Assembly (NCBI RefSeq): GCF_014649915.1
Contig: NZ_BMTY01000003.1
Coordinates: forward strand, 1-64,000
Source of the DNA: Streptomyces toxytricini
GTDB taxonomy: Bacteria > Actinomycetota > Actinomycetes > Streptomycetales > Streptomycetaceae
Reading direction: 5' to 3'
Length of the DNA: 64,000 nt
A program made the position numbers and the translations under genes. This document shows positions 29,984-38,432 of this stretch, piece after piece. Numbering within the stretch: position 1 is the stretch's first letter; each line of letters starts with the position of its first letter. A model generated the notes under the pieces. That model was not told the origin of the DNA, did no database searches, and worked only from the letters and a program-made list of their open reading frames with translations.

Positions 29984-31635
29984 GCACCGCAACTGCTGCC
30001 CACGGCCTGTGGGCGCTCGCCGCGCAGGCGCCGGTGGACCGGATCCCGGCCCCGCACATCGAGTACGCGCAGCTGTCGCCCACGCTGATCGTGGTGGGCG
30101 CGGCGATCCTCGGCATCCTCGTCGAGGCGTTCGTGCCGCGCCGCGGCCGCTATCCGGTCCAGGTGTTCCTCGCCGTCGCCGCGCTCGCCTCCGCCTTCGC
30201 GGCGGTCGTCGGGCTCGCCGTCAGCGGGCACGCGGGGGAGAAGGCGCAGATCGCGGCGATGGGGGCCGTCGCCGTCGACGGCCCGGCCCTCTTCCTCCAG
30301 GGGACGATCCTGCTGGCGTCGCTCGTCGCGGTGTTCACGTTCGCCGAGCGGCGCCTGGACCCGGCCGCGCACGGCAACCGGGTGGACTCCTTCGCCGCGC
30401 AGGCGGCGTCCGTACCGGGCAGCGACAGCGAGAAGGCCGCCGTGAAGGCGGGCTTCACCACCACCGAGGTGTTCCCGCTGGCGATGTTCGCGGTCGCCGG
30501 CATGCTGATCTTCCCGGCGGCCAACGACCTGCTGACGCTGTTCGTGGCCCTGGAGGTCTTCTCGCTGCCGCTGTACCTGCTCTGCGCCGTGGCCCGCCGC
30601 CACCGGCTCATGTCGCAGGAGGCCGCGGTGAAGTACTTCCTGCTGGGCGCCTTCTCGTCGGCGTTCCTCCTCTTCGGCATCGCCCTGCTCTACGGCTACG
30701 CGGGCTCCGTCTCGTACGCGGCCATCGCCGACGTGGTCGACGGCACCACGGCCCACATGGACCCGGCGCTCGCCGACACCATGGGCAACGACGCGCTCCT
30801 GCTGATCGGCGGGGCGCTGGTGCTGATGGGGCTGCTGTTCAAGGTGGGCGCCGTGCCGTTCCACATGTGGACCCCGGACGTCTACCAGGGCGCCCCCACG
30901 CCGGTGACCGGCTTCATGGCCGCGGCGACCAAGGTGGCCGCGTTCGGCGCGCTCCTGCGGCTGCTGTACGTGGTGCTGCCGGGGCTGCGCTGGGACTGGC
31001 GGCCGGTGATGTGGGGCGTGGCGATCGTGACGATGCTGGCCGGCGCGGTGATCGCGGTGACGCAGACCGACGTCAAGCGGCTGCTGGCGTACTCGTCGAT
31101 CGCGCACGCCGGGTTCATCCTGGCCGGTGTCATCGCGACGTCGGCGGAGGGCGTCCAGTCGGTGCTCTTCTACCTGGGCGCGTACGCGTTCGTCACGATC
31201 GGCGCGTTCGCGGTGGTCACGCTCGTCCGCGACGCGGGCGGCGAGGCGACCCACCTGTCGAAGTGGGCCGGGCTGGGGCGGCGTTCGCCGCTGACGGCGG
31301 CGGTCTTCGCGGTGTTCCTGCTGGCCTTCGCGGGCATTCCGCTGACCTCCGGGTTCTCCGGGAAGTTCGCGGTGTTCAAGGCGGCGGCGGAGGGCGGCGC
31401 GGGAGCGCTGGTCGTGGTCGGCGTCATCTCGTCCGCGATCGCCGCGTTCTTCTACATCCGGGTGATCGTCCTGATGTTCTTCAGCGAGCCGAAGGCGGAC
31501 GGGCCGACGGTGGCCGTGCCGTCGCCGCTGACGATGACGACGATCGCGGTCGGCGTGGCGGTCACGCTGGTGCTGGGCCTCGCGCCGCAGTACTTCCTGG
31601 ACCTGGCGGGACAGGCGAGCACGTTCGTGCGCTGA
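29980..31635 (+). CDS. nuoN: NADH-quinone oxidoreductase subunit N
   Basis: Third antiporter-like pump subunit, 551 residues and 14 predicted helices. Marks: FVALEVFSLPLYLLCAVARR, KVGAVPFHMWTPDVYQGAPTPVTGFM and TDVKRLLAYSSIAHAGF. GTG start overlapping nuoM by four bases. It is the last gene of the operon and is followed by a strong terminator. Confidence 0.96.
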   Translation: MSTATAAHGLWALAAQAPVDRIPAPHIEYAQLSPTLIVVGAAILGILVEAFVPRRGRYPVQVFLAVAALASAFAAVVGLAVSGHAGEKAQIAAMGAVAVDGPALFLQGTILLASLVAVFTFAERRLDPAAHGNRVDSFAAQAASVPGSDSEKAAVKAGFTTTEVFPLAMFAVAGMLIFPAANDLLTLFVALEVFSLPLYLLCAVARRHRLMSQEAAVKYFLLGAFSSAFLLFGIALLYGYAGSVSYAAIADVVDGTTAHMDPALADTMGNDALLLIGGALVLMGLLFKVGAVPFHMWTPDVYQGAPTPVTGFMAAATKVAAFGALLRLLYVVLPGLRWDWRPVMWGVAIVTMLAGAVIAVTQTDVKRLLAYSSIAHAGFILAGVIATSAEGVQSVLFYLGAYAFVTIGAFAVVTLVRDAGGEATHLSKWAGLGRRSPLTAAVFAVFLLAFAGIPLTSGFSGKFAVFKAAAEGGAGALVVVGVISSAIAAFFYIRVIVLMFFSEPKADGPTVAVPSPLTMTTIAVGVAVTLVLGLAPQYFLDLAGQASTFVR

Positions 31636-31652
31636 CCGGTCGGGTGGCCGCG

Positions 31653-31689
31653 CCGGGGCCCGGCTCCCTTCGGGGGAGCCGGGCCCCGG
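31653..31689 (+). terminator. Terminator of the nuo operon
   Basis: A perfect 16-bp stem (31653-31668 with 31674-31689) around the loop TTCGG, 18 bases after the nuoN stop and followed by TGTGTCTGGTCT. Confidence 0.9.
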
Positions 31690-31699
31690 TGTGTCTGGT

Positions 31700-32308
31700 C
31701 TATTCGGCGCCGCGACGCTTCGAGGTGATCTCGGTGAGGTCAAGGTCGATGGGGAACGGGACGGCCACCTTCAGTCGTTCGTGGAAGATGCCCGCAGTTC
31801 CGTAACTTCCCGTCGACGGGTCCAGTTCGTAGACGTAGACCACGGCGCGACCGTCCTTGTTCTCCACCCGCCAGAAGTGGGTGATGCCGGCGCCTGCGTA
31901 CTTGACCGGCTTGACGCCACGGTCTCGGCCGGAGGACTCGGGGGAGACGACCTCGATGGCCAGGCAGACGGACTCCGCAGGGAGCCGAGTCTGGTTCAGA
32001 TCGCCGATCGCGCTCTCGTCCACGACGATGACATCGGGTTCGGGACGGTTGTGACGGTCGATGTCGATCGTGAACTCGCGGAAGACTTCCAGACCCGGTG
32101 GCTGCTGATCCTGCAACTGCCAGGTGAAGAAGTTGACCGCGCGCATGTGGAATCGAGTCTGCGGACTCACGAAGACGAGGCTCCCGTCGATCAGCTCCGT
32201 GTGCGGAGGCAGGTTGGGAAGCCGGTCGAGGTCGTCAGCCGTCCAACCGCCCTCGGGCGGGACGGGCCAGCGATACGTCGGCTCGAAGTCCTCGGGGTCG
32301 ACGCTCAT
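31700..32308 (-). CDS. Uma2-family PD-(D/E)XK nuclease-like protein
   Basis: A 202-residue protein of the Uma2 family, which has a restriction-endonuclease-like fold; the biological role is unknown. The expected acid and lysine residues are present: HNRPEPDVIVVDE, SVCLAIEVVSPES, and KPVKYAGAGITHFW. ATG at 32308 with GGGAG upstream; an ATG five codons earlier is possible. Its codon use looks less GC-biased than its neighbours, and the family is often found as scattered copies, so it may be a recent insertion. It is convergent with nuoN and probably shares its terminator. Confidence 0.82.
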   Translation of the reverse strand: MSVDPEDFEPTYRWPVPPEGGWTADDLDRLPNLPPHTELIDGSLVFVSPQTRFHMRAVNFFTWQLQDQQPPGLEVFREFTIDIDRHNRPEPDVIVVDESAIGDLNQTRLPAESVCLAIEVVSPESSGRDRGVKPVKYAGAGITHFWRVENKDGRAVVYVYELDPSTGSYGTAGIFHERLKVAVPFPIDLDLTEITSKRRGAE

Positions 32309-32475
32309 AGGTAGTGCTCCCATGCGACGGAGTCTCGCCAGTCCGTCCAGCGTATCGCCGGGGAACGGCGTGGGACCGGCCGCACGTGTGAGCGGGCGGC
32401 CGCGTGTTGACCATGTGCCGTTGTCATGGGTGGACGGCATATGCCGCGTCAAGCGGGATCCGTTCCCGGCGGAAT

Positions 32476-32509
32476 CGGCGGGGCGGCGGGGCGGGCCGCC
32501 GCCCCGCCG
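32476..32509 (-). terminator. Terminator of the fumarylacetoacetase gene
   Basis: A perfect 14-bp stem, 32476-32489 with 32496-32509, six-base loop, 27 bases past the minus-strand stop codon at 32536. Confidence 0.75.
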
Positions 32510-32535
32510 CAGCCGTGCGGGCCGGTGGAGACGGG

Positions 32536-33759
32536 CTAGCGGGAGGCCACCACGCGGCCCGTGACCTCGCCCAGGCCCACGCGGGTGCCCCCGGGGCCGG
32601 GGGCCCAGGCCGTGAGGGTGACCGTGTCGCCGTCCTCCAGGAACGTCCGCTTGCCCTCGGCCAGCTCGATGGCGTCGCGGCCGTTCCACGTCAGCTCCAG
32701 CAGGGAGCCGCGCTGGGCGACCTCGGGGCCGCTGACGGTGCCGGAGCCGTACACGTCGCCGGTGCGCAGGGAGGCGCCGTTCACCGTCATGTGGGCCAAC
32801 TGCTGGGCGGCGGTCCAGTACATCGTCGCGAACGGCGGGTGCGCGACCTCCTGCCCGTTGATGGAGACGGTGATGTGCAGGTCGAAGCCGCCGGGCCGGT
32901 CGGCGTCGGCGTCGTCGAGGTAGGGCAGCAGCGGGAAGTCGCGGGCCGGCGGCGCGGTGCGGGCCGCGTCCAGGGCCTCCAGCGGGGTCACCCACGCCGA
33001 GACGGAGGTGGCGAAGGACTTGCCGAGGAAGGGGCCCAGCGGGACGTACTCCCAGGCCTGGATGTCGCGCGCGGACCAGTCGTTGAGGAGGAAGAGGCCG
33101 AAGACGTGGTCCTCGAAGTCGCCCAGCGCGACGGGGCTGCCCAGCTCGGAGGGGGTGCCGACCAGGAAGCCGACCTCGGCCTCGATGTCGAGCTTGACGG
33201 ACGGGCCGAAGACCGGCGCCGGGTCGGAGGGGGCCTTGCGCTGCCCGGAGGGGCGGACGACGTCCGTGCCGGAGACCACGATGGTGCCGGAGCGGCCGTG
33301 GTAGCCGATCGGCAGGTGCTTCCAGTTGGGGGTCAGCGGCTCGCCGTCGGGGCGGAACATGCGGCCGACGTTGGTGGCGTGGTGCTCGCTGGCGTAGAAG
33401 TCGACGTAGTCGGCGACCTCGTACGGCAGGTGCAGGGTGACCGCGTCCAGCGGCAGCAGGTGCGGCTCCACGGCCTCCCGGTGGCCGGGGTCGGTCACCC
33501 AGGCCGTCAGGGCGCGGTGTACGTCGCGCCAGGCCGTGCGGCCGGCGGCCAGCAGCGGGTTCAGCGAGGGGTGGCCGAGCAGGCCGGCGTACGGGGAGCC
33601 GAGCGCCTCGGCGGCGGCCCCGGCGTCGAGCACGTGCCCGCCGATGCGCACGCCGATCCGGCGGCGGCTGTCGCCGCCGGTGGAGAAGACGCCGTACGGG
33701 AGGTTGTGCGGCCCGAACGGGTCGCCCTCGGGGACATCGAGGGGGCTCTGCTGGGGCAT
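32536..33759 (-). CDS. fahA: Fumarylacetoacetase (tyrosine catabolism)
   Basis: Hydrolyses fumarylacetoacetate to fumarate and acetoacetate, the last step of tyrosine and phenylalanine breakdown. The 407-residue product has the N-terminal FAH domain (FGPHNLPYGVFS) and the catalytic domain with metal ligands in YVDFYASEHHATNVG, KLDIEAEVGFLVG and LLNDWSARDIQAWEY, followed by LGPFLGKSFATSVS. ATG at 33759 with GCGAGG upstream. No other tyrosine-pathway gene is adjacent. Confidence 0.94.
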   Translation of the reverse strand: MPQQSPLDVPEGDPFGPHNLPYGVFSTGGDSRRRIGVRIGGHVLDAGAAAEALGSPYAGLLGHPSLNPLLAAGRTAWRDVHRALTAWVTDPGHREAVEPHLLPLDAVTLHLPYEVADYVDFYASEHHATNVGRMFRPDGEPLTPNWKHLPIGYHGRSGTIVVSGTDVVRPSGQRKAPSDPAPVFGPSVKLDIEAEVGFLVGTPSELGSPVALGDFEDHVFGLFLLNDWSARDIQAWEYVPLGPFLGKSFATSVSAWVTPLEALDAARTAPPARDFPLLPYLDDADADRPGGFDLHITVSINGQEVAHPPFATMYWTAAQQLAHMTVNGASLRTGDVYGSGTVSGPEVAQRGSLLELTWNGRDAIELAEGKRTFLEDGDTVTLTAWAPGPGGTRVGLGEVTGRVVASR

Positions 33760-33888
33760 GGGGTACTGCCTCGCTTTCGATGCGGCCCGGGGGGTGTCCC
33801 GGGGGCTGGTTGACACGTTACGTGGCTGGTGGGGCCTGCGGGAGGCCGGATTCGGGCGCTATTTGTAGGACTTGTCCAACGGGGTCCG

Positions 33889-33894
33889 TATCCT
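33889..33894 (+). promoter_or_regulatory. Candidate -10 box; HAD gene may be leaderless
   Basis: TATCCT ends seven bases before the GTG start of the next gene, which lacks a ribosome binding site. TTGTAG at 33863-33868 is a possible -35 box, although the 20-base spacing is long. Confidence 0.35.
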
Positions 33895-33900
33895 TGCGCC

Positions 33901-34719
33901 GTGACTTCCGCCCCGCTTTCGGCCCTCCCCTTCTCTTTGGTCGCCACTGATCTGGACGGGACCCTGCTGCGCGCCGGAGACACCGTCTCCGCCCGCTCGT
34001 ACACGGCGCTCGCGACGGCGCGCGCTGCGGGCGCGCAGCACATCATCGTCACCGGGCGCCCCGTACCGCAGGTACGCCATGTTCTTGACAGGTTGGGATA
34101 TACGGGGCTCGCGGTGTGCGGGCAGGGCGCGCAGTTGTACGACACGGCGCGAGGTGCCCTGCTGCACTCCGTCGAAATGGACCGGGAGCTCGCGGAGGTG
34201 GCGCTCGGCAAGATCGAGGCCGAGATCGGCGAGGTGTACGCGGCCGTCGACCAGGAGGGGGTCGACGCGGCGATGCTGATAGGGCCCGGCTACCGGATGC
34301 CGCACCCGCACCTGCCGACGGTCCGGGTGCCGCGGCGCGCGGACCTGTGGGCGGCGCCGATCACCAAGGTGCTGCTCCAGCACCCGGAGCTGGACGACGA
34401 CGAGCTGACGCGGCTCGCCCGCGGGGTCGTCGGGCACATGGTCAACGTGACGATGGCGGGGGAGCACACGGTCGAGCTGCAGCCGCCGGGGGTCAGCAAG
34501 GCGAGCGGGCTGGCGCTGGCGGCGGAGCTGCTGGGGGTCGGGGGGCCGGGCACGATCGCCTTCGGCGACATGCCGAACGACGTCCCCATGTTCGAGTGGG
34601 CCGGATACGGCGTGGCCATGGCCGACGCCCACCGCGAACTCGTCGCCGTCGCCGACGAGGTGACGCTGTCGAACGAGGAGGACGGCATCGCGGTGGTGTT
34701 GGAGCGCCTCTACGGCTGA
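33901..34719 (+). CDS. HAD-superfamily (Cof-type) phosphatase
   Basis: A 272-residue hydrolase. ATDLDGTLL at about residue 13 has the nucleophile Asp, TGRP the second motif, ITKVLLQ the likely Lys, and FGDMPNDVPMFEWAG the metal-binding acidic motif. The C2-type cap of about 100 residues between motifs fits the Cof subfamily, which dephosphorylates sugar phosphates and similar small molecules; the exact substrate is unknown. The GTG at 33901 is chosen because the domain begins right after it and a leaderless promoter seems to precede it. Confidence 0.88.
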   Translation: MTSAPLSALPFSLVATDLDGTLLRAGDTVSARSYTALATARAAGAQHIIVTGRPVPQVRHVLDRLGYTGLAVCGQGAQLYDTARGALLHSVEMDRELAEVALGKIEAEIGEVYAAVDQEGVDAAMLIGPGYRMPHPHLPTVRVPRRADLWAAPITKVLLQHPELDDDELTRLARGVVGHMVNVTMAGEHTVELQPPGVSKASGLALAAELLGVGGPGTIAFGDMPNDVPMFEWAGYGVAMADAHRELVAVADEVTLSNEEDGIAVVLERLYG

Positions 34720-34803
34720 TCCTCCGGCGGGCGGCGCGCGGCCCGCGTGACGCGCGCCGGAGGCCGGTGCGCGCCGGGGGCGCGCAGAAAGCCGGCGCGC
34801 GGG

Positions 34804-34824
34804 CCGGGGCCCGGCGGGCCCCGG
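34804..34824. terminator. Hairpin between convergent genes
   Basis: CCGGGGCCC-GGC-GGGCCCCGG is a perfect 9-bp stem in very GC-rich DNA between the convergent HAD and CocE-type genes, and could end transcription from both sides. More GC-rich inverted repeats lie around it. Confidence 0.5.
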
Positions 34825-34844
34825 GCGCCGCCGGGCGCACGGCT

Positions 34845-36872
34845 TCAGCCCGCCGTGCGCGGGTGGCTCCGGCGCCAGGTGCGGTGGAAGACGGCCTCCC
34901 CGCCCTCCCGGCACAGCAGCTCGTCCTCCGTGTGGAAGGCCTCCGCGTCGCAGGACGTCTCCGAGCGGGCCTCCACCACGGTGTCCCAGCCGAGGTCGGG
35001 CCGGTGCAGCCGGATCCGCCACGTGCAGCGGACGCGGGCCGACAGGGCGTCGCCGTCGCGGATCGCGTACTCCTCGTCCGCGTCCTCCGCGTACTCCAGC
35101 CCGTCCGGGTGGATCCTGCGCCACTCCGGCCGGGGCGCCGCCTGGAGCCGCCACGTCCCGGCCGCGACGTCCCGGACGATCAGCCGCGGCGGGCGCGGCG
35201 GGTCGAGGGTCTCCGGGACGACGGCCCCGAGCGGCGGCGCCTGCTCGGGCGGCGCGAAACCGACGCCGGCGTCGGTGTGCGGCGACGGGCCGCGGACCGG
35301 CAGGACCAGCGCGCTGCCCGCCGGGTCCAGCGTCCAGCCCGCCTCCGAACCGGCCCGCGGCCACAGCCACGGCCAGTACGCGGAGGAGAGGGCGAGCCGG
35401 ATGCGGTGCCCCGGCGGGAACGCGTACGCGGCCGCGCCGAGTTCGAAGACGACGTCCTCGTACGCCCCCGCCGGCCACGGCACCGCCTTCTCCGGCCCTA
35501 GCCGCGCGGACAGGTTCAGCGCGCCGCGGGTGACCAGCGTCGAGGAGCCGTCCGGGGCGACGTCGCACAGCCGGGCCGCGACCTGCCCGTGCGGGACGTC
35601 CATCCGCAGCCGCAGCGTCACCTGCGGCCGGCCCAGCACCTCCACCGGCTCCCCGGCCGCGACCGGGAACTCGAAGCACGCGGACTTCGCGTCCTCCTCC
35701 CGCTGGTCGGGCGGCAGGTCGGCGTCGTCGCCGCGCGGGACGAACCGGCCCGCGTCCAGCCCGGTGTGCTGCGGCGAGGCCACCTCCACCGGCTCGCCCC
35801 GCAGCGCGTACGTGACCGGCGTGACGGCCGGCGGCGGCCAGGCGGACTCGCCCGCCCACCTCCCCGGCAGCTCCCCGTACGCGGTGGCCGGCGGGCGGGA
35901 GGCGCAGATCCAGGCCCGCAGCAGCGGCTCGTCCATCACCCCGTTGGGTGTGTCCCGCAGCCAGTGGTCCCACCAGCGCAGGGTCTCCTGCAGGAAGCCG
36001 ATCGCCGGCCCCGGCGGCAGCCCGCGGTCGGGGTAGGCATGCGGCCAGGGGCCGAGCAGACCGCGCACCCGGTCGGCGGGCAGGCGGGCCACCAGCCGCA
36101 GCACGCTGTCCCGGTACGGGTCGTGCAGGCCGCCCACGGCGAGGACGGCCGCCCGGACGGCGGCGGGGTCCTCGCAGAGCCCGCCGTGCGCCCAGTGGGC
36201 GTCCCGGGTCTGGTGGGCCAGCCAGCTGCCGGAGGGCGGTTCGAGCGCGTCCAGCCGCGTCAGCCACTGCTCGCGCCAGTCGCCGCCGGCGTACAGCGGG
36301 TCCGGGGGCCGGGCGGCCAGGGCGAGCAGCGCCGCCGACCCGGCGTGCCCGTCCGCGGCGACGACCGAGCCGCCCAGGTAGGGCGCGGCGCCGCCGAAGC
36401 CGTCGTCCGCAGCGCACACCGCGACCACGGCGCGCAGCGCGTCGGGCGCGAGGGCGGCGATCCGCAGGGCCAGCGCGCCGGCCCAGGACATGCCGAACAT
36501 CCCCACGGCCCCCGTGCACCACGGCTGCGCCGCCAGCCAGCGCACCACCGCGACCCCGTCGGCGGCCTCCGGGCCGTCTCCGCCCCTGGCGTACGGCGCG
36601 TACGGGCTGCCGGGCACGCCGCCGCTGCAGCCGTGGCCGCGGACGTCCACCCGGACCGAGGCGTAGCCGTGGCCGGCGTACCAGGGGTGGCGGCGGGCGT
36701 CGCGGGGAGCGGTGCGGTCGGTCAGCCGGTGGGGCGCGTACTCCAGCAGGGCGGGCACGGCCTCCGGGGTCACCGGACGCCAGATGCGGGCGTACAGGGC
36801 GATGCCGTCGGGCATCGGGATCCGGACATCCTCGCGCGCGGTCCCGTAGGGGAAGTCGGTGCGGACGCTCAT
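34845..36872 (-). CDS. CocE/NonD-family alpha/beta hydrolase (X-Pro dipeptidyl-peptidase-like)
   Basis: A 675-residue serine hydrolase. The N-terminal part is an alpha/beta-hydrolase: VRVDVRGHGCSGG, then VGMFGMSWAGALAL with the nucleophile Ser in GMSWAG. Likely Asp and His of the triad lie in VGGLHDPYRDS and LLGPWPHAYPDRG. The C-terminal half is the jelly-roll domain of this family (RPQVTLRLRMDVPHGQVAARLCDVAPDG, given here as VAARLCDVAPDG). Members act on esters or N-terminal dipeptides; the substrate is unknown. No signal peptide, so cytoplasmic. The ATG at 36872 has GGAGG upstream on the minus strand. Confidence 0.87.
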   Translation of the reverse strand: MSVRTDFPYGTAREDVRIPMPDGIALYARIWRPVTPEAVPALLEYAPHRLTDRTAPRDARRHPWYAGHGYASVRVDVRGHGCSGGVPGSPYAPYARGGDGPEAADGVAVVRWLAAQPWCTGAVGMFGMSWAGALALRIAALAPDALRAVVAVCAADDGFGGAAPYLGGSVVAADGHAGSAALLALAARPPDPLYAGGDWREQWLTRLDALEPPSGSWLAHQTRDAHWAHGGLCEDPAAVRAAVLAVGGLHDPYRDSVLRLVARLPADRVRGLLGPWPHAYPDRGLPPGPAIGFLQETLRWWDHWLRDTPNGVMDEPLLRAWICASRPPATAYGELPGRWAGESAWPPPAVTPVTYALRGEPVEVASPQHTGLDAGRFVPRGDDADLPPDQREEDAKSACFEFPVAAGEPVEVLGRPQVTLRLRMDVPHGQVAARLCDVAPDGSSTLVTRGALNLSARLGPEKAVPWPAGAYEDVVFELGAAAYAFPPGHRIRLALSSAYWPWLWPRAGSEAGWTLDPAGSALVLPVRGPSPHTDAGVGFAPPEQAPPLGAVVPETLDPPRPPRLIVRDVAAGTWRLQAAPRPEWRRIHPDGLEYAEDADEEYAIRDGDALSARVRCTWRIRLHRPDLGWDTVVEARSETSCDAEAFHTEDELLCREGGEAVFHRTWRRSHPRTAG

Positions 36873-37232
36873 ACGGGGGCCTCCGCCGGGCTCCCGGCCG
36901 GTGCGGGACCGCGGTCCGGTCGGCGAGCCGTCCGCCGGGGGCGCGGGCGCGCGGGACCATGGGGGCGGAGGCGGCCGGGGTGTCCGGCTCCGGCGGGCGC
37001 CGGCTCCGCGGGCTCCGCCGTGTCGATCACGGGTCTGGGCAAGGCGTGCGCTCCGGTTCTTTCGGCTTTTTCCGAACATACCGGGGCGGATCGGACAGTG
37101 TGGGGACGGCGGCGCGACGGGTGCTCTCCGTGATCGAAATCAGACCGGATACGCTGGCTTGAGTGATGGCAGCGACACATCGACAATCCAGGTGATCGTC
37201 AGCGTGATCGTCAGCAGACAGGAGTACCCCTC
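36873..37232. other. Divergent intergenic region before the polyprenyl synthase gene
   Basis: 360 bases with promoters for two divergent genes but no convincing gene. A perfect tandem repeat of the 12-base word GTGATCGTCAGC lies at 37192-37215, just before the ribosome binding site of the next gene. Possible -10 words (for example TACGCT at 37150) lack good -35 partners. Confidence 0.45.
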
Positions 37233-38243
37233 GTGACCGTCGTCGGGCCGTTCGGACTGAGCGTGCGGGACCAGGCTCTTGAGGCCGATGTCCAGGCCGG
37301 ACTGGCCGCCGTCGAGGCGGGTCTGCTGGAGGCCACCAAGAGCGAAGTCCCCTTCATCACCGAGGCCGCGCAGCACCTGGTCAAGGCCGGCGGCAAGCGG
37401 TTCCGGCCGCTGCTGGTGATGCTCGCCGCCCAGTTCGGCGACCCGTACGCGCCCGGGGTCGTGCCCTCAGCGGTCGTCGTCGAGCTGACCCACCTGGCCA
37501 CGCTCTACCACGACGACGTGATGGACGAGGCGGACGTGCGCCGCGGCGTGCCCAGCGCCAACGCCCGCTGGGGCAACTCCGTCGCCGTCCTCACGGGTGA
37601 CTTCCTCTTCGCCCGCGCCTCGCACATCCTCGCCGACCTCGGCCCCGAGGCCGTGCGCATCCAGGCCGAGGCCTTCGAGCGCCTCGTGACGGGCCAGATC
37701 CTGGAGACGGCCGGCCCGCGCGACGGCCGCGACCCGGTCGCCCACTACCTCGACGTCATCGCCGGCAAGACCGGCTCCCTGATCGCCGTCTCCGGCCGGT
37801 TCGGCGCGCTGATGTCCGGCGCCGACGACTCCGTCGTCGACATCCTCACCCAGTACGGCGAGCGCCTCGGCACCGCGTTCCAGCTCGCCGACGACGTCCT
37901 CGACATCGCCTCCGACTCGCACGAGTCCGGCAAGACTCCGGGGACCGACCTGCGCGAGGGCATCCCGACGCTGCCCGTGCTGCTGCTGCGCGAGCGGGCC
38001 GAGCAGGGCGGCGACCCCGCCGACCTGGACCTCGTACGCCTCCTCGACGGCGACCTCGCCGACGACGCCCGGCACGCCGAGGTCCTCGCCCGGCTGCGGG
38101 TCCACCCCGCGCTGGAGCAGGCACGCCGCGACACCGTCCGCTACGCGCAGGAGGCCCGGGCCACGCTCGCGCCCCTGCCGGAGTGCTTCGCGAAGTCGGC
38201 CCTGGAGGAACTCTGCGACGCGGTGGTCCACCGCGCGGGCTGA
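37233..38243 (+). CDS. Long-chain polyprenyl diphosphate synthase
   Basis: Extends isopentenyl units into a long prenyl diphosphate, most likely the menaquinone side chain. The 336-residue trans-prenyltransferase has GGKRFRPLL (about 53-61), first Asp-rich motif DDVMD (94-98), second Asp-rich motif DDVLD (220-224), and GKTGSLI between them. The fifth residue before the first Asp-rich motif is a small Ala rather than an aromatic, which in this family allows chains longer than C20. GTG start with CAGGAG upstream. It stands alone, but its product fits the menaquinone genes elsewhere in the window. Confidence 0.9.
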   Translation: MTVVGPFGLSVRDQALEADVQAGLAAVEAGLLEATKSEVPFITEAAQHLVKAGGKRFRPLLVMLAAQFGDPYAPGVVPSAVVVELTHLATLYHDDVMDEADVRRGVPSANARWGNSVAVLTGDFLFARASHILADLGPEAVRIQAEAFERLVTGQILETAGPRDGRDPVAHYLDVIAGKTGSLIAVSGRFGALMSGADDSVVDILTQYGERLGTAFQLADDVLDIASDSHESGKTPGTDLREGIPTLPVLLLRERAEQGGDPADLDLVRLLDGDLADDARHAEVLARLRVHPALEQARRDTVRYAQEARATLAPLPECFAKSALEELCDAVVHRAG

Positions 38244-38382
38244 GGCTCAGGCGCGGGCGGGCCCCGACAGCGAGTCGGACGCCGCCTGGCCCGGTCGTCC
38301 TGACGGGGCGCTCATCGCCACGGCCGAGCCCGGACGGTGGAGTGGTGAGGCGGTTCGGGTGCTGAATCTGACGTCCTGACAG

Positions 38383-38413
38383 GGACGGCCCCCCGGGCCG
38401 CCGGGGGCGGTCC
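38383..38413. terminator. Hairpin between convergent genes
   Basis: Arms 38383-38393 and 38403-38413 pair over 11 bases with one mismatch. It lies between the polyprenyl synthase gene and the minus-strand DUF11 gene, and may end both. Confidence 0.5.
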
Positions 38414-38432
38414 GGGGGGGCTCGGCGGGGTG

